Part shown: positions 37,794 through 47,400 of the stretch, piece by piece | Position numbering within the stretch: position 1 is the stretch's first letter | How the letters are laid out: each line of letters opens with the position of its first letter | Virus record (IMG/VR): IMGVR_UViG_3300027719_000008 | Span: 1-50,550 of that record | Length of the DNA stretch: 50,550 bases | Direction: 5' to 3' (one strand) | Source: a virus | Program-made: the position numbers and the translations under genes | The notes under the pieces: generated by a model | What the model was told of the DNA's origin: nothing | Databases searched by the model: none | The model's input: only the letters and a program-made list of their open reading frames with translations

Positions 37794-38054
37794 ATGGCAG
37801 ACGACGGCACCTGCCCGTCACACGGGCGACTGACACAGCAGCTTGATCGCATCGAGGAGAAATTGGATTCCTTCAACGACCGGCTCACGGCTGGCTCAGT
37901 GATGTTCGAGAACCATGAAGGTCGCATCCGATCCTGTGAGGCGCGCGCAACCGCCGATGGACTCAAAGCGAACGACTGGCGCAAGGCTGGCATCGACATC
38001 ATCAAGGTCATCGGGCTGGCTGGACTCAGCATCGCGTTGGGGATGAAGTTATGA
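37794..38054 (+). CDS. XhlA-like coiled-coil membrane protein (86 aa)
   Basis: ATG at 37794 follows AAGGAGG. A coiled coil (LTQQLDRIEEKLDSFNDRL) precedes a C-terminal hydrophobic span (IIKVIGLAGLSIALGMKL). This is the layout of XhlA/hemolysin-type lysis helpers, which act with a holin. Confidence 0.62.
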   Translation: MADDGTCPSHGRLTQQLDRIEEKLDSFNDRLTAGSVMFENHEGRIRSCEARATADGLKANDWRKAGIDIIKVIGLAGLSIALGMKL

Positions 38055-38254
38055 TCTGCCGCAAGTGCAGCCGCCCACTGACCGCCACGGAAGTCTATCA
38101 CTACGGCGACTTGTGCGCGTCCTGCATCTTTGTCGGCTACCACCAAAATGAATGCTACTGGAAGAATAAGTATCACCATGAAAAGGAGCAGCGTGATGGC
38201 ATCCGGAACGCTCACCCTGACCCAGATCACCACCACGGGCACGATCCTCGTTGA
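38051..38254 (+). CDS. Zinc-ribbon-like protein (67 aa)
   Basis: ATG at 38051 overlaps the previous stop (ATGA). CRKC and CASC (about 3-6 and 22-25) form a ribbon-like pair. The C-terminus is His/Asp-rich (NAHPDPDHHHGHDPR), partly because it overlaps the next gene for 59 bases; the last third may not be under selection. Confidence 0.5.
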   Translation: MICRKCSRPLTATEVYHYGDLCASCIFVGYHQNECYWKNKYHHEKEQRDGIRNAHPDPDHHHGHDPR

Positions 38255-38702
38255 GTTTACCGGCGCGGCGACGTTTGCGACCGGCATCCTGAACGTCGAG
38301 AATACCCGCACCGGCGTCGTCGCGACTTCGGCGGTGGTCAACGGTGCCAACACCATCACGGTGGACGGTGGCACGCGCTATGCCATCTACGTCGAAAGCT
38401 ATGATGTGACACCGGCATTCCTTGGGGTGAGCAACCATCTTATTATTACGACGCCCTCTATGATGAACGGAACCGCATGGCCGGTCATTGAGACGGAATG
38501 GCGGACGGATCGCATTACCGAATGGCAGTCGGTCCTCTCGTCGCTCTCGGATGAAGATCGCGTGACGCTGGCCGTCAACAGTCGCGGCTATTGGTACCAG
38601 CAGCGAACGCGATGCACGGAACAGAATGCTCGGCTTGTGGTGCATGGCTTGAAGCTGAACATGCGCATCAAGGGACGTGGCGAGGAGGCGCGAAGTGCCT
38701 AA
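38196..38702 (+). CDS. Beta-rich tail-region protein (168 aa)
   Basis: ATG at 38196 follows AAGGAG by 7 bases. The N-terminal half is Thr-rich strands (SGTLTLTQITTTGTILVEFT, RTGVVATSAVVNGANTITVD, TRYAIYVESYDVTPAF); the second half is polar. Lies before the fibre genes and may be a tail or fibre accessory. Confidence 0.65.
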   Translation: MASGTLTLTQITTTGTILVEFTGAATFATGILNVENTRTGVVATSAVVNGANTITVDGGTRYAIYVESYDVTPAFLGVSNHLIITTPSMMNGTAWPVIETEWRTDRITEWQSVLSSLSDEDRVTLAVNSRGYWYQQRTRCTEQNARLVVHGLKLNMRIKGRGEEARSA

Positions 38703-38991
38703 GGGATTCAACGTCGAGAATCAACAACTGAATGATTGGCTGAATCGCATCGAGCGCGATGTGCATTCCAGCAATGCCAGCATTCAGACGATCCGGACGA
38801 CATTGACATCCGTGGAAGGCGAAGTCGGCGCGCTGGAGGAGGAGGTTGGCATCGTCTCCTCGTATCTCGGCACAGTGAATATCGACGGGGGTTCCCCGGA
38901 AGCAATCTACCTGGCGACACAGCACATTGACGGCGGCGCTCCGGATGATGTCTATACGTCCGGGCAGTCTCTTGACGGAGGAACACCATAA
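38695..38991 (+). CDS. Coiled-coil protein with IDGG repeats (98 aa)
   Basis: GTG at 38695 follows GGAGG. The N-terminal helix (LNDWLNRIERDVHSSNASIQ, SVEGEVGALEEEVG) is followed by three short repeats ending DGG (NIDGGSPEAIYL, HIDGGAPDDVYT, SLDGGTP). Similar short phage proteins next to fibre genes are common. It may trimerise or link the fibre. Its TAA overlaps the fibre start. Confidence 0.7.
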   Translation: MPKGFNVENQQLNDWLNRIERDVHSSNASIQTIRTTLTSVEGEVGALEEEVGIVSSYLGTVNIDGGSPEAIYLATQHIDGGAPDDVYTSGQSLDGGTP

Positions 38992-40874
38992 TGGCCCAGC
39001 AGATTCAATGGCGTCGAGGAACTGCCGCAGCGTGGACCGCAGCCGATCCGATCCTGGCCGACGGTGAGGCAGGGTATGAAACCGACACGGCGATGTTCAA
39101 GCTCGGTGACGGCACGACCGTCTGGAGCGCGCTGCCATACTCGGCCACGAGCGGTGCGGCATCCGGCATCACGTTCAGCAATACCGCGAGCGGACTGGAA
39201 GCCGACAATGTGCAGGAAGCTATCGACGAGCTTGTTGCCGTCCCGAAGTTTTCAGCCGGATGTGTGACAGAGCCGACCTACACCAAGACAAGCGATTCGC
39301 TGATTACGGTCGATGCGGTTACGGTCTATCTGTATAAGACGACGGACTTTTCTGGTGGCATTTATCAGTATACGCTCGCATCAAAAGCCTTGGCGATGAC
39401 GGATAACGTGACGAATTATATCGTCGCCAAATACAATGCCGGGACGCCAACGCTGGCGGTAACGACATCGGTTTCCGACATCAACGAAAGCGATGTGATT
39501 CCGGTCTTTACGATCCCACGTACCGGATCATACTGGCATGTCGTTCCGTGGGATACGTTGGGGCTTGGCGCGGTGTCGAAACTGCATTACGCCGAAGTGA
39601 AAACGGATCGGTATCGTCGCGAATACGGACTGGCGTTTGCTGTCAATAGCAGCTTGCAAGTCTCTGTTGACGCCGGAAGGGTATGGATCGCAGCCAATGC
39701 GGTGACTGTTGATGCGGCATCCAGTGCAACGGATACCATGTTCTTCTGCTACCACAGCAGCAGCGCATGGACCTATAGCATTGTGACGACGCTCAATAAT
39801 ACACAATACGACAACGGAACAGGGCTGGCCACGCTGACGGCAAATCGGTATGCCGTGAACTGGATCTATCGTGGCGTCGAAACACAGAAGCACATTTATG
39901 TGACGCTTGGGACGGGTGACTACACGCTGACCGAGGCACAGGAAGCGCAGCCTCCGTCTCCGCCTGACCTTATTTCCAGCCATGCCGTATTGATTGGCAA
40001 GGTCATTTACCAGAAGTCGAGCAGCACGTATTACAGCCTCCAGTCAGCGTTTGACACGGCGTTCGTAACGGCTGGCGTGACGGATCATGGCGACTTGACG
40101 GGACTCACGGAAACAGCCGTCCATCCTGCCGCGTCGATCAGTGTCGATGCCAGCGGATTCACCGGCAACCTCTCCGCGTCGGATACGGACGTGCAGACGG
40201 CGCTCGAAACCATCGACGCGATGACATCCGGCTCATTCTCGCTCTGGGCGGATGTTGCCAGCGTGACGCGGACGGATAGCAATACGTTCGCCAAGGCTGG
40301 ACTGGAAAGCGTCCTGCCCGTCGGAACGCACGTTCGATCCTACAGCGGCACCACGCGCCCCGTTACAACGTCAACAGACTGGAAGCATCATTACGTTATT
40401 TCCGTTGGAACGGACGCCGTGGATGTGATCGGTGAAGAGATTCCGACCGGCGGGACAACGCTGTTTGTGGAGTATTCGACGGACATTGCATCGACGATGA
40501 AGTTAGAACTTAGAACGCTTGGTGGGGCGTGGGCGGCTGAAACAAGTACAGGGTTGGTAAACAATCCTGCTTTCAATGGACATACCATCGTTTGGTCGGA
40601 GCCGACTGCGCGCTTGATTGGAGCAATGCAGATTAAAAGTGTGACCGATGATACCGGGGCGGCGCAACCGACGATCATGCCAACGGCAGGCGGAACTGAT
40701 TTGCTTGGCGGCGCTGTAACTGTTGTTGATTCGTCCTATGCTAATACCGGCGTCATCGCGTCCGGGCAAGCCGTAAGTAACGGGGAAGTGATTGACGTTG
40801 ATTGTGAGTCAACCGGGACGAACGCCGTGAGTTTTGGTATGCGAATCCAATTCCTGATTGCGAGGCACATCTAA
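38991..40874 (+). CDS. Tail fibre with Mtd-like N-terminal domain (627 aa)
   Basis: The N-terminus (MAQQIQWRRGTAAAWTAADP, ILADGEAGYETDTAMFKLGD) is the QxRRGTAAxWTAxxP ... GExGxExDTxxFKxGDG domain found at the base of many phage fibres, including Mtd-type ones. The middle contains repeated beta segments, with ITFSNTASGLEADNVQEAID and FTGNLSASDTDVQTALETID as likely fibre repeats. It probably binds the host surface. No diversity-generating reverse transcriptase or repeat pair was seen. Confidence 0.8.
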   Translation: MAQQIQWRRGTAAAWTAADPILADGEAGYETDTAMFKLGDGTTVWSALPYSATSGAASGITFSNTASGLEADNVQEAIDELVAVPKFSAGCVTEPTYTKTSDSLITVDAVTVYLYKTTDFSGGIYQYTLASKALAMTDNVTNYIVAKYNAGTPTLAVTTSVSDINESDVIPVFTIPRTGSYWHVVPWDTLGLGAVSKLHYAEVKTDRYRREYGLAFAVNSSLQVSVDAGRVWIAANAVTVDAASSATDTMFFCYHSSSAWTYSIVTTLNNTQYDNGTGLATLTANRYAVNWIYRGVETQKHIYVTLGTGDYTLTEAQEAQPPSPPDLISSHAVLIGKVIYQKSSSTYYSLQSAFDTAFVTAGVTDHGDLTGLTETAVHPAASISVDASGFTGNLSASDTDVQTALETIDAMTSGSFSLWADVASVTRTDSNTFAKAGLESVLPVGTHVRSYSGTTRPVTTSTDWKHHYVISVGTDAVDVIGEEIPTGGTTLFVEYSTDIASTMKLELRTLGGAWAAETSTGLVNNPAFNGHTIVWSEPTARLIGAMQIKSVTDDTGAAQPTIMPTAGGTDLLGGAVTVVDSSYANTGVIASGQAVSNGEVIDVDCESTGTNAVSFGMRIQFLIARHI

Positions 40875-41584
40875 TGGCCCTATCGCATCCCAGTAGCAGA
40901 ACAACGGATCAGCGTATCCAGTGGCCAGCAGGTGGCGGGTATATCACGCTGCCGTTCTCCGCGTCGTTGTGGTTCCGCAACCCAAACGCTGTGCCATCTA
41001 GTGTCTATCACGTTGCGGTTTCTTGCGGTAATGCCACATCGACGCCGTGGCATGTGAGCGGGTATAACGCGCTCAATAAAATCGGTATCGCGGTGCGAAA
41101 TGCCGCGAATAGCGCGAACTATCGCATTGAAAGCGCAGAGGGCACGCCGTGGGATGGGGAATGGCATTTCGCGTGCGTGGTAGTCCAGACGGGCACGAAC
41201 GCCACGAAGGTTTTTCTTGATGATCTTTCGGCTGGCGTCGGCACCGTGAGTGATATTCTGTCAGTCGCATCGCCGCGTGTGGCATTGCTTGGACTGACAA
41301 ACAGCGCGACGGCGCATCAATTCGCAGGCGGCGCCGTGTCAGATGTGCGTATCTGGGATACCGCCCTGAGCGATGCAACGGTTGCGAGGATTCGGGCCGG
41401 ATATCTGCGCGATGGAATTACCGGCTTTCTTCATCGCTATGCTGTCGGCGATACAGGGCCGGGGGCGTCGGTTGCAGGAAAGAACTTGTTTGATTATGTT
41501 GCCATGACTAAGGCCGACAGCATTACGGACAATCCGTATTCGGAGCTTGACCCGTATTTCCCATGGCCCACGGAGGACACATGA
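40874..41584 (+). CDS. Concanavalin-A/LamG-like carbohydrate-binding tail protein (236 aa)
   Basis: ATG at 40874 overlaps the fibre stop (TAATG). The sequence fits a LamG/ConA-like lectin: ITLPFSASLWFRNPNAV, GEWHFACVVVQTGTNATKVF, DDLSAGVG, GGAVSDVRIWDTALSDATVA. This domain usually binds sugars. It should lie at the fibre tip or be a separate receptor-binding protein. Confidence 0.75.
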   Translation: MALSHPSSRTTDQRIQWPAGGGYITLPFSASLWFRNPNAVPSSVYHVAVSCGNATSTPWHVSGYNALNKIGIAVRNAANSANYRIESAEGTPWDGEWHFACVVVQTGTNATKVFLDDLSAGVGTVSDILSVASPRVALLGLTNSATAHQFAGGAVSDVRIWDTALSDATVARIRAGYLRDGITGFLHRYAVGDTGPGASVAGKNLFDYVAMTKADSITDNPYSELDPYFPWPTEDT

Positions 41585-42147
41585 TGCCAGTGAATATTAT
41601 CGAATCGTATTTCATCACCGCAGAAAACATCATCGCATTGGCACGCATTGAAGGCGATCAGCGATTGCTGGCGTATTGCCCGTCCGACAGCGCGCAGAGC
41701 CACTGGAAGATCAGGACCGCGCAGATCGAAGGGACGCTGACTGGAAAGACGATTCCCGATGCCTATGTTGCGCCGATTGGCCCAACGCTGGATGATGTGA
41801 AGGCTGCAAAGATCGAGGCGATTGACGCCAGGACGCAAGAGTTGATTCGCGCAGGGTTCACATGGGGAGGGAATCAATTCTCCATGAGCGACGCCGCACA
41901 GCGGAATTGGATCGGCATGGGTACCATGCAGAGTCTTGGCATGATGCAGTATCCATTTCCGGTGAGCACGGTCAATGAAGGCGTAGCCTATCTGCAATCG
42001 GCCAACGATCTCATGACGTTCCTCGCGGCATATGCGACCTATCAGACGAATCCATCTGGGCCGCTTGGCAGCGGGCGCGCACTCAAGGCGCTTGTGACGG
42101 CATGCGAGACGGTTGATGCGGTGAACGCTATCGTGGATGCGAGATAA
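41581..42147 (+). CDS. DUF4376-like tail fibre-associated protein (188 aa)
   Basis: ATG at 41581 overlaps the previous stop; ATG 41584 is an alternative. The stretch LDDVKAAKIEAIDARTQELI, RAGFTWGGNQFSMSDAAQRN matches the DUF4376 pattern (K-x-x-K-I-x-x-I ... GF-x-W ... F-x-x-S-x-x-AQ) seen in fibre or fibre-assembly proteins. The N-terminus (IESYFITAENIIALARIEGD) is short. Confidence 0.72.
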   Translation: MMPVNIIESYFITAENIIALARIEGDQRLLAYCPSDSAQSHWKIRTAQIEGTLTGKTIPDAYVAPIGPTLDDVKAAKIEAIDARTQELIRAGFTWGGNQFSMSDAAQRNWIGMGTMQSLGMMQYPFPVSTVNEGVAYLQSANDLMTFLAAYATYQTNPSGPLGSGRALKALVTACETVDAVNAIVDAR

Positions 42148-42149
42148 TC

Positions 42150-42434
42150 ATGTATTGGCCAAAGTGCCTCACCTACGGGAATTGGGGTGGTCCTGGATGG
42201 AGCGCGGGACGGTTCAACGACGATCCGGCGCAAACAGATTGGTCGGTGGAGCCGATTGACGATATGGATGCGCTCTTCCGGATGCACGATTTTATGTATC
42301 AGCATGGGGTGGGTAGGCACGCCGCCGACCTTGAACTCTGTAAGTCATTAGTGTATTGTAATGTTGTCGGCGTATGTCCGAATATCTATCGGGCCGGAGC
42401 AATCATGATTTTCGCGGTACGATCTTTTCTGTAG
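42150..42434 (+). CDS. Phospholipase-A2-like protein (94 aa)
   Basis: The product has YGNWGGPGWSAGRF (about 9-22), which fits a Gly-rich calcium-binding loop, then DDMDALFRMHDFMYQHG with the catalytic-type H46-D47 dyad and Y50, and AADLELCKSL with D60. This order (Gly loop, D-x-x-D-x-x-x-x-x-HD-x-x-Y, later Asp) matches secreted and parvoviral VP1-type PLA2. A C-terminal hydrophobic region follows (AGAIMIFAV). In the tail region it could act on host membranes during DNA entry or at lysis. Confidence 0.6.
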   Translation: MYWPKCLTYGNWGGPGWSAGRFNDDPAQTDWSVEPIDDMDALFRMHDFMYQHGVGRHAADLELCKSLVYCNVVGVCPNIYRAGAIMIFAVRSFL

Positions 42435-42443
42435 GAGCATATC

Positions 42444-43220
42444 ATGGCTGTCAAGACAAGTCTCAATCCGACCGGCGGCGGATATGTGCCCTCCGGAAGC
42501 TTTGTGTGGAACCAGCAAACGTCGGGCCGGAAGATCGGAACCGGCGTCAACTCCATGCAGAACTACTACCAGCAATACCTCCAGCAGATGCAGCAGGCCC
42601 AGAGCTGGCAGCAGCAGCAGGCGGCGAACGCCCAGAAGCAGGCCGCAGGGTACATCGAACAACTCTCCCCGAAGATCGAAGGATACCTCCAGCAGATGCA
42701 GGGGAACTACGACAAGGGGCTGGAGGCCATGCAGAACGCCGGGGGCGACTCCAGCTATCTCAAGAAGGCATGGAGTATGGCCCGTCAAGGTGTGGCGAGT
42801 CCGGGGTGGGGGGATCAGACCGTCCGCCAGATGAAGAACGCGGCATCCGCCCAAGGGAGCGCGCAGCAGGCATCGGCCACGCGTCAACTGGAACGCTCGA
42901 TGTCCGGACGCGGCATGGCTGGACCGGCGGCTGACTACCTGAAAGCGTCCTTGAAGAACCGCTTCGGGATGCAGACGGCGGCTGGATTGCGGAACGTCGA
43001 TGTCAATGCGGCGACCTATGCGGCGGATTCCAAGAAGCAATATCTGGGCCTGGCGGGTCAGTACGCTGGCGACCTCGCGCGCATGGGGCAGCAGAACCAG
43101 ACGAACCTGGCGAACTATTATCAGCAGTACAACCCGCTGAATTGGCTCCAGCAGACGCAGAGTATTCTATCCCCGTTGCAGACCATCGGCTATGGCGCAG
43201 GCCAAGGCTTGGCTTGGTAA
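42444..43220 (+). CDS. Gln-rich probable internal/ejection protein (258 aa)
   Basis: ATG at 42444 follows GTAGGAG. Very rich in Gln, Ala and Tyr (QNYYQQYLQQMQQAQSWQQQ), with helical stretches (RQMKNAASAQGSAQQASATR, AGPAADYLKASLKNRFGMQT). Similar Gln/Ala-rich proteins ahead of the giant virion protein in podoviruses are internal or ejected proteins. Confidence 0.65.
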   Translation: MAVKTSLNPTGGGYVPSGSFVWNQQTSGRKIGTGVNSMQNYYQQYLQQMQQAQSWQQQQAANAQKQAAGYIEQLSPKIEGYLQQMQGNYDKGLEAMQNAGGDSSYLKKAWSMARQGVASPGWGDQTVRQMKNAASAQGSAQQASATRQLERSMSGRGMAGPAADYLKASLKNRFGMQTAAGLRNVDVNAATYAADSKKQYLGLAGQYAGDLARMGQQNQTNLANYYQQYNPLNWLQQTQSILSPLQTIGYGAGQGLAW

Positions 43221-43231
43221 GGAGGCTCCTG

Positions 43232-44425
43232 ATGAGTGCCAATTTTGCGGGTGTTCCGGCCCTGTTGGGCAACATGCAATATACGGCGGGCAATATCTCC
43301 GGCGTCAATGCCGGGATTCAGTACCGCGATGCCATGCGCATGAAGCGGTTGCAGTCGGCAATGGAGCTGGCCGCACAGCAGCAGCAGCAGATGAACGCGG
43401 ATCGCGCGCGCAGGGATTCCTTGCGCCAGTACAGCGACCAGCAGGCCCGTGCGAACCGGCAGGAACAGTACGGGATGCAGCGTGACGCGATGGCCGACCA
43501 GTGGAAGGAACGGCTCTACAAAGAGAGCTTGGGCGATAAAGCCTACGCGCGCGAACGCGACACCGTTGGCGACACACGCTATGCCGATGCGACCGCCTAT
43601 GCCCGTGGCCGTGATACCGTGCAGGACACGCGCTATGCCGACGAGATGCAGCGTGCGCTGGAGAATCAGGCGTATGGCCGTAGCCGGGACACGCTGGCTG
43701 ACACGCGCTATGACACCGGACAGCAACTGGCGCTTGAGAATCAGAATTATCAGCGTGGGCGCGACACCGTGCAGGATCAACGGTATGCCGACACGCGCGC
43801 CTACGCGATGGGCCGCGACACGCTCATGGACAAGCGGTACCAGGAAAACCAGAACTTCGTCATGGGCGACCGGTGGGCCGACAATGCCCGTCAGTGGACA
43901 TCGACGCTGCTCAATAACCCGTTCACGCAGGCCGCTGCCAGTTGGCTCCGGCAACCGCGTGATGCGAGGGCGCAGAGGCCGATGTCGGTATCGGACGCCA
44001 AGGCTCTTGCTGAGATGGAGGCACAGGCTCGCGCCGGTGGCGAAGGGTCGGATGTGGCGCGCGCGACTCTCCAGAATCTTGGGCGACCGGCTCCGCTTGA
44101 CATGACGCCAATCGAAAGCCGCAAGTCTGGATGGCTGAATCGGGCATGGAACGCATTCAGCTCGGCCAACCCCGCAGGGTCCATCCCGTATCTTGCGGAA
44201 GGACATAGCGAGAATTGGCGTCAAGCGTATACCGGGTACTCTACCGAGGATGCTACCAAGGAGCTGCAAGAGATCGACGCGCGGCTCCAACAGGTGTTGG
44301 ATCGGTATGACGCGAAGGGCAACATCCGTCCCGGCATGGAGTTGACCAAGGACGAGGAGCGGTATCTGGAGGAATTGCAGCGTCGAAAGCAGGCGATTGA
44401 AGATGGGCTTTCCGCGACCTTGTGA
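43232..44425 (+). CDS. Probable internal virion protein with RDT-x-x-D-x-RY repeats (397 aa)
   Basis: ATG at 43232 follows AAGGAGG. Residues about 106-210 hold five degenerate repeats of the form Y-x-R-x-RDT(V/L)-x-D-x-RY (RERDTVGDTRYAD, RGRDTVQDTRYAD, RSRDTLADTRYD, RGRDTVQDQRYAD, GRDTLMDKRYQ), probably a charged helical rod. The C-terminus is helical. It lies between the Gln-rich protein and the giant polyvalent protein, so an ejected or inner-core role is likely. Confidence 0.68.
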   Translation: MSANFAGVPALLGNMQYTAGNISGVNAGIQYRDAMRMKRLQSAMELAAQQQQQMNADRARRDSLRQYSDQQARANRQEQYGMQRDAMADQWKERLYKESLGDKAYARERDTVGDTRYADATAYARGRDTVQDTRYADEMQRALENQAYGRSRDTLADTRYDTGQQLALENQNYQRGRDTVQDQRYADTRAYAMGRDTLMDKRYQENQNFVMGDRWADNARQWTSTLLNNPFTQAAASWLRQPRDARAQRPMSVSDAKALAEMEAQARAGGEGSDVARATLQNLGRPAPLDMTPIESRKSGWLNRAWNAFSSANPAGSIPYLAEGHSENWRQAYTGYSTEDATKELQEIDARLQQVLDRYDAKGNIRPGMELTKDEERYLEELQRRKQAIEDGLSATL

Positions 44426-44437
44426 AAGGAATAACCG

Positions 44438-47400
44438 ATGCCATTGACCCCGGAAGAGGTGCTTGGATTACGCGCAAGGCTGTCCTCGAAGCCCAACTAT
44501 GCTGTTCCGGAAGCCTCATTTGGTGAGTTTATTGCCCCAATTGTGGCCCCGTTGACACTGGCCGAGCGCGCCGGTGGCCTCGTCTACAACAACCTTGGCC
44601 TTCCGCTCATGGGTGGAGCCATGCGTGCCGTCGGCATTGATGCGGATAGCGTAGCAGGGCAGGCGCAGTTGGATCGCGAGACATCGGTGAACCCAGACGT
44701 GACCTCCATGCGCGGCTGGATAGGATTGCTTGGCGTCGGGCGCGAAGGCGACACCGGATATACGAACGTCGAGACGGGCGCACCAGTGCGGGGCGCGAAC
44801 ACGCTGGAAGCGATTATGAATGCCCAAGGCGGCGATGTCGAGGGCTTCTATCGTGATTACGGAGTTCCCGGCCAAGTGGCTATGACGGTCGGCTCCATGG
44901 GGCTTGACCCTCTCAATGCAACCGCCATCGGTGGTGGCGTCAAGGCCGCATGGCAAGCCAGCAAGATTCGCGCCGGACTCCGTGGAATCAAAGGCGTGGA
45001 TGCAGCAGCCGATGCACAGCGTGCGGAATACCTGGCCGAGCAGCTTGGCAATCTCTCACCGCAGGGGCAGTCGGGCCTCGAACGCTTTGGCCGAGCCCTG
45101 ATTGGCGAGGAACAGGCCAGCGACTTCTTCCAGCAGGGCCGTGTGTTCAACCGGACGCCGGAGTTCAACATGGCTGGCGAGGTAGGGCCGGAGACGTTGC
45201 GCTCACGCATGGGCCTGAATCTCATGGACCGGCTTGCAGAGCGCATGTACCCGGATGCAAGCGCGGACTTCCTGCAACGGGCCGCTGATGCTGATGCGGA
45301 ACGCATTGCCGGGATTCGCTATGATCGCTGGCGTGATGTCCATCGCCCCGTCCCGGATCGTCTCCAGCAGATTCCGGAATGGGGAGGCATGGCCATCGAG
45401 AATGTCGATCCACGCATGATGCGCGTCATCAATGACACGATGCAGAATATGGACATGCCGAGTCAAGCGGTTGTTCCGCCGAGCCGTCAGCTTCCATTTG
45501 AGAACTCAGCAGCCGCCGACCTCTCAGCCAGGATGCAGCGCATGATGTCACCCGAAGAGCGCATGGCATGGGAGATTCCGGAATATGTTCCGGATACCAG
45601 CATGGCCGCGCGCGAGGATTTGGCCGCACGGATGCGCCGATTCCAGCAGCCTGAGCCAGAACGCACGCCGTGGGAAGCTCCTATTGAACAGACTCCAGCT
45701 CCGGTCCAAGAGGCCGTATCCGCACCCGCCCTTGACCTCGCAGCCCGGATGCGCCGCGCCATGACGCCCGCCAACGTCGAGGTGGCTCCGGTCCGACCGA
45801 CCGCGCGGACACCATGGGATGCCGCCGAGGATGTCCCGGAGCCGGTTCGCGCCGAAGTGACCATGCCGGTCGCGGAAGCGCCCAAGATCGCAGAGACGCC
45901 AACGCAGAAGCTAGCGCAACCCAAGACTGCCGAACAGCTTGCGAAAGAGGCGGAACTGGAGGCGCGCGCCAAGGCTGTAAATCCAGAAGCCAAGGCCAAG
46001 CGCGATCCGTATGCCGACATTGACGAAGCCAGTATCAAGAAGGCATCGGATGTACTGATGTCCGAACGTGGGCAGAAGAATCTCAATGCGCTCGCCCGTC
46101 AGTATGGGTTGGAGCCGGACGAGATGATGAGTGAGTTGATCATGCCGTTGGCGAAGCGTGCCGCCACGTTTGATCCGAAGCTTGGGAAGGATGAAGCGAC
46201 CTATCTTGCCAACCAGATGTCGTATGCCGCCAAGGATGTGCGCCGCAAGCAGGATGTCATTGCCGCGCGCGAGGCCAGCTACAACAAAGAGGTGGGTGAA
46301 GGCGACGACGCTATGCAGATCGTGGATACAATCGCCGACCCGACAGCCGCAACACCCGCACAGCAAGCATTGCGCGGTGAAACGGAATCCGCCTTCATGA
46401 AGCTCGTGCGATCCAGCAAGCAGCCGGAACGTGCGGAGTCGATTGTTGCCGCCCTGACGGACCAGATGGATACCAAGGGCCGGATGAATGTTGCCGCACT
46501 GAGCGAGACGACGGGCTACACGCCATCGACGATCCAGCGGGTGCTGGACGATCTCCATGCGCGCGCGATGGATGCTGGCATTGAGCCTGATGTCAAGTTC
46601 AAGACCGTCCGCAAAGCCTTTGTCCGTGGCGTGGCAAAGGATGATCTCTTGAAAGCCCCCGGCGTCAAAGGCGTCGAGGAGCTTGGAGATAATGACTTCC
46701 GAGTGACGTTCAAGAACGGCAAGACGATTGACGTGCGCACGAATGCGAACATCGAATTGCGCGCCGCTCCGGACTTGGTGGCTGGCCGCACGATCACCGT
46801 GGCCGACCCAAAGACGGGCCAACAGATCAACGTGGACTACACGCGCTTTGCGGACCAATCCACGATCAACCACGAACACGTCCATGTTGCGCGGTCGATG
46901 GGCCTGTTCACCGATTCCGAGTGGTCCAAGCTCGTCTCGACCTATGCCAAGAACATCACGGATGAAGTCCGGATGGAGGAAGCCGTCGCCAGTGGACTGG
47001 AGAAGATCGGTGGCACATTGGCACAGCGGATCAAGGAGTTCCTGGGAAAGCTCTACGAGGCCATCACAGGCGACACTTCCGCATGGTCAACGCAGGGCCG
47101 CTGGCGCAAGGGCGAGGTGTTCCGGCGCGAGAAGGTGGGCGCGGCCCGGACGGATGGTGTGCGGTATCAGACGCAGGCTCCCGACTGGCGCACAACCGGC
47201 GATGCCATCCAGAATATTGCCAAGAAGATGGAGACGGCTGGCGATGCTCGTGACATGGAACCGGCTGGAGTGCTCGCAAGCGCCAAGCGTCTCTTCACCA
47301 AGGAAGGCTTGAAGGCGATCGAGGATAAGCTGGCCCCGCAACTGTGGGATGCAGCCCATATGCTCATGACGCGCGGCTTCCGTCCGCTGGAGGATATCCT

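Noticed and set aside
38991-40874. Diversity-generating retroelement suggested by the Mtd-like fibre start
   Set aside because: No reverse transcriptase gene and no template/variable repeat pair were seen; the N-terminal domain alone is common on ordinary fibres.
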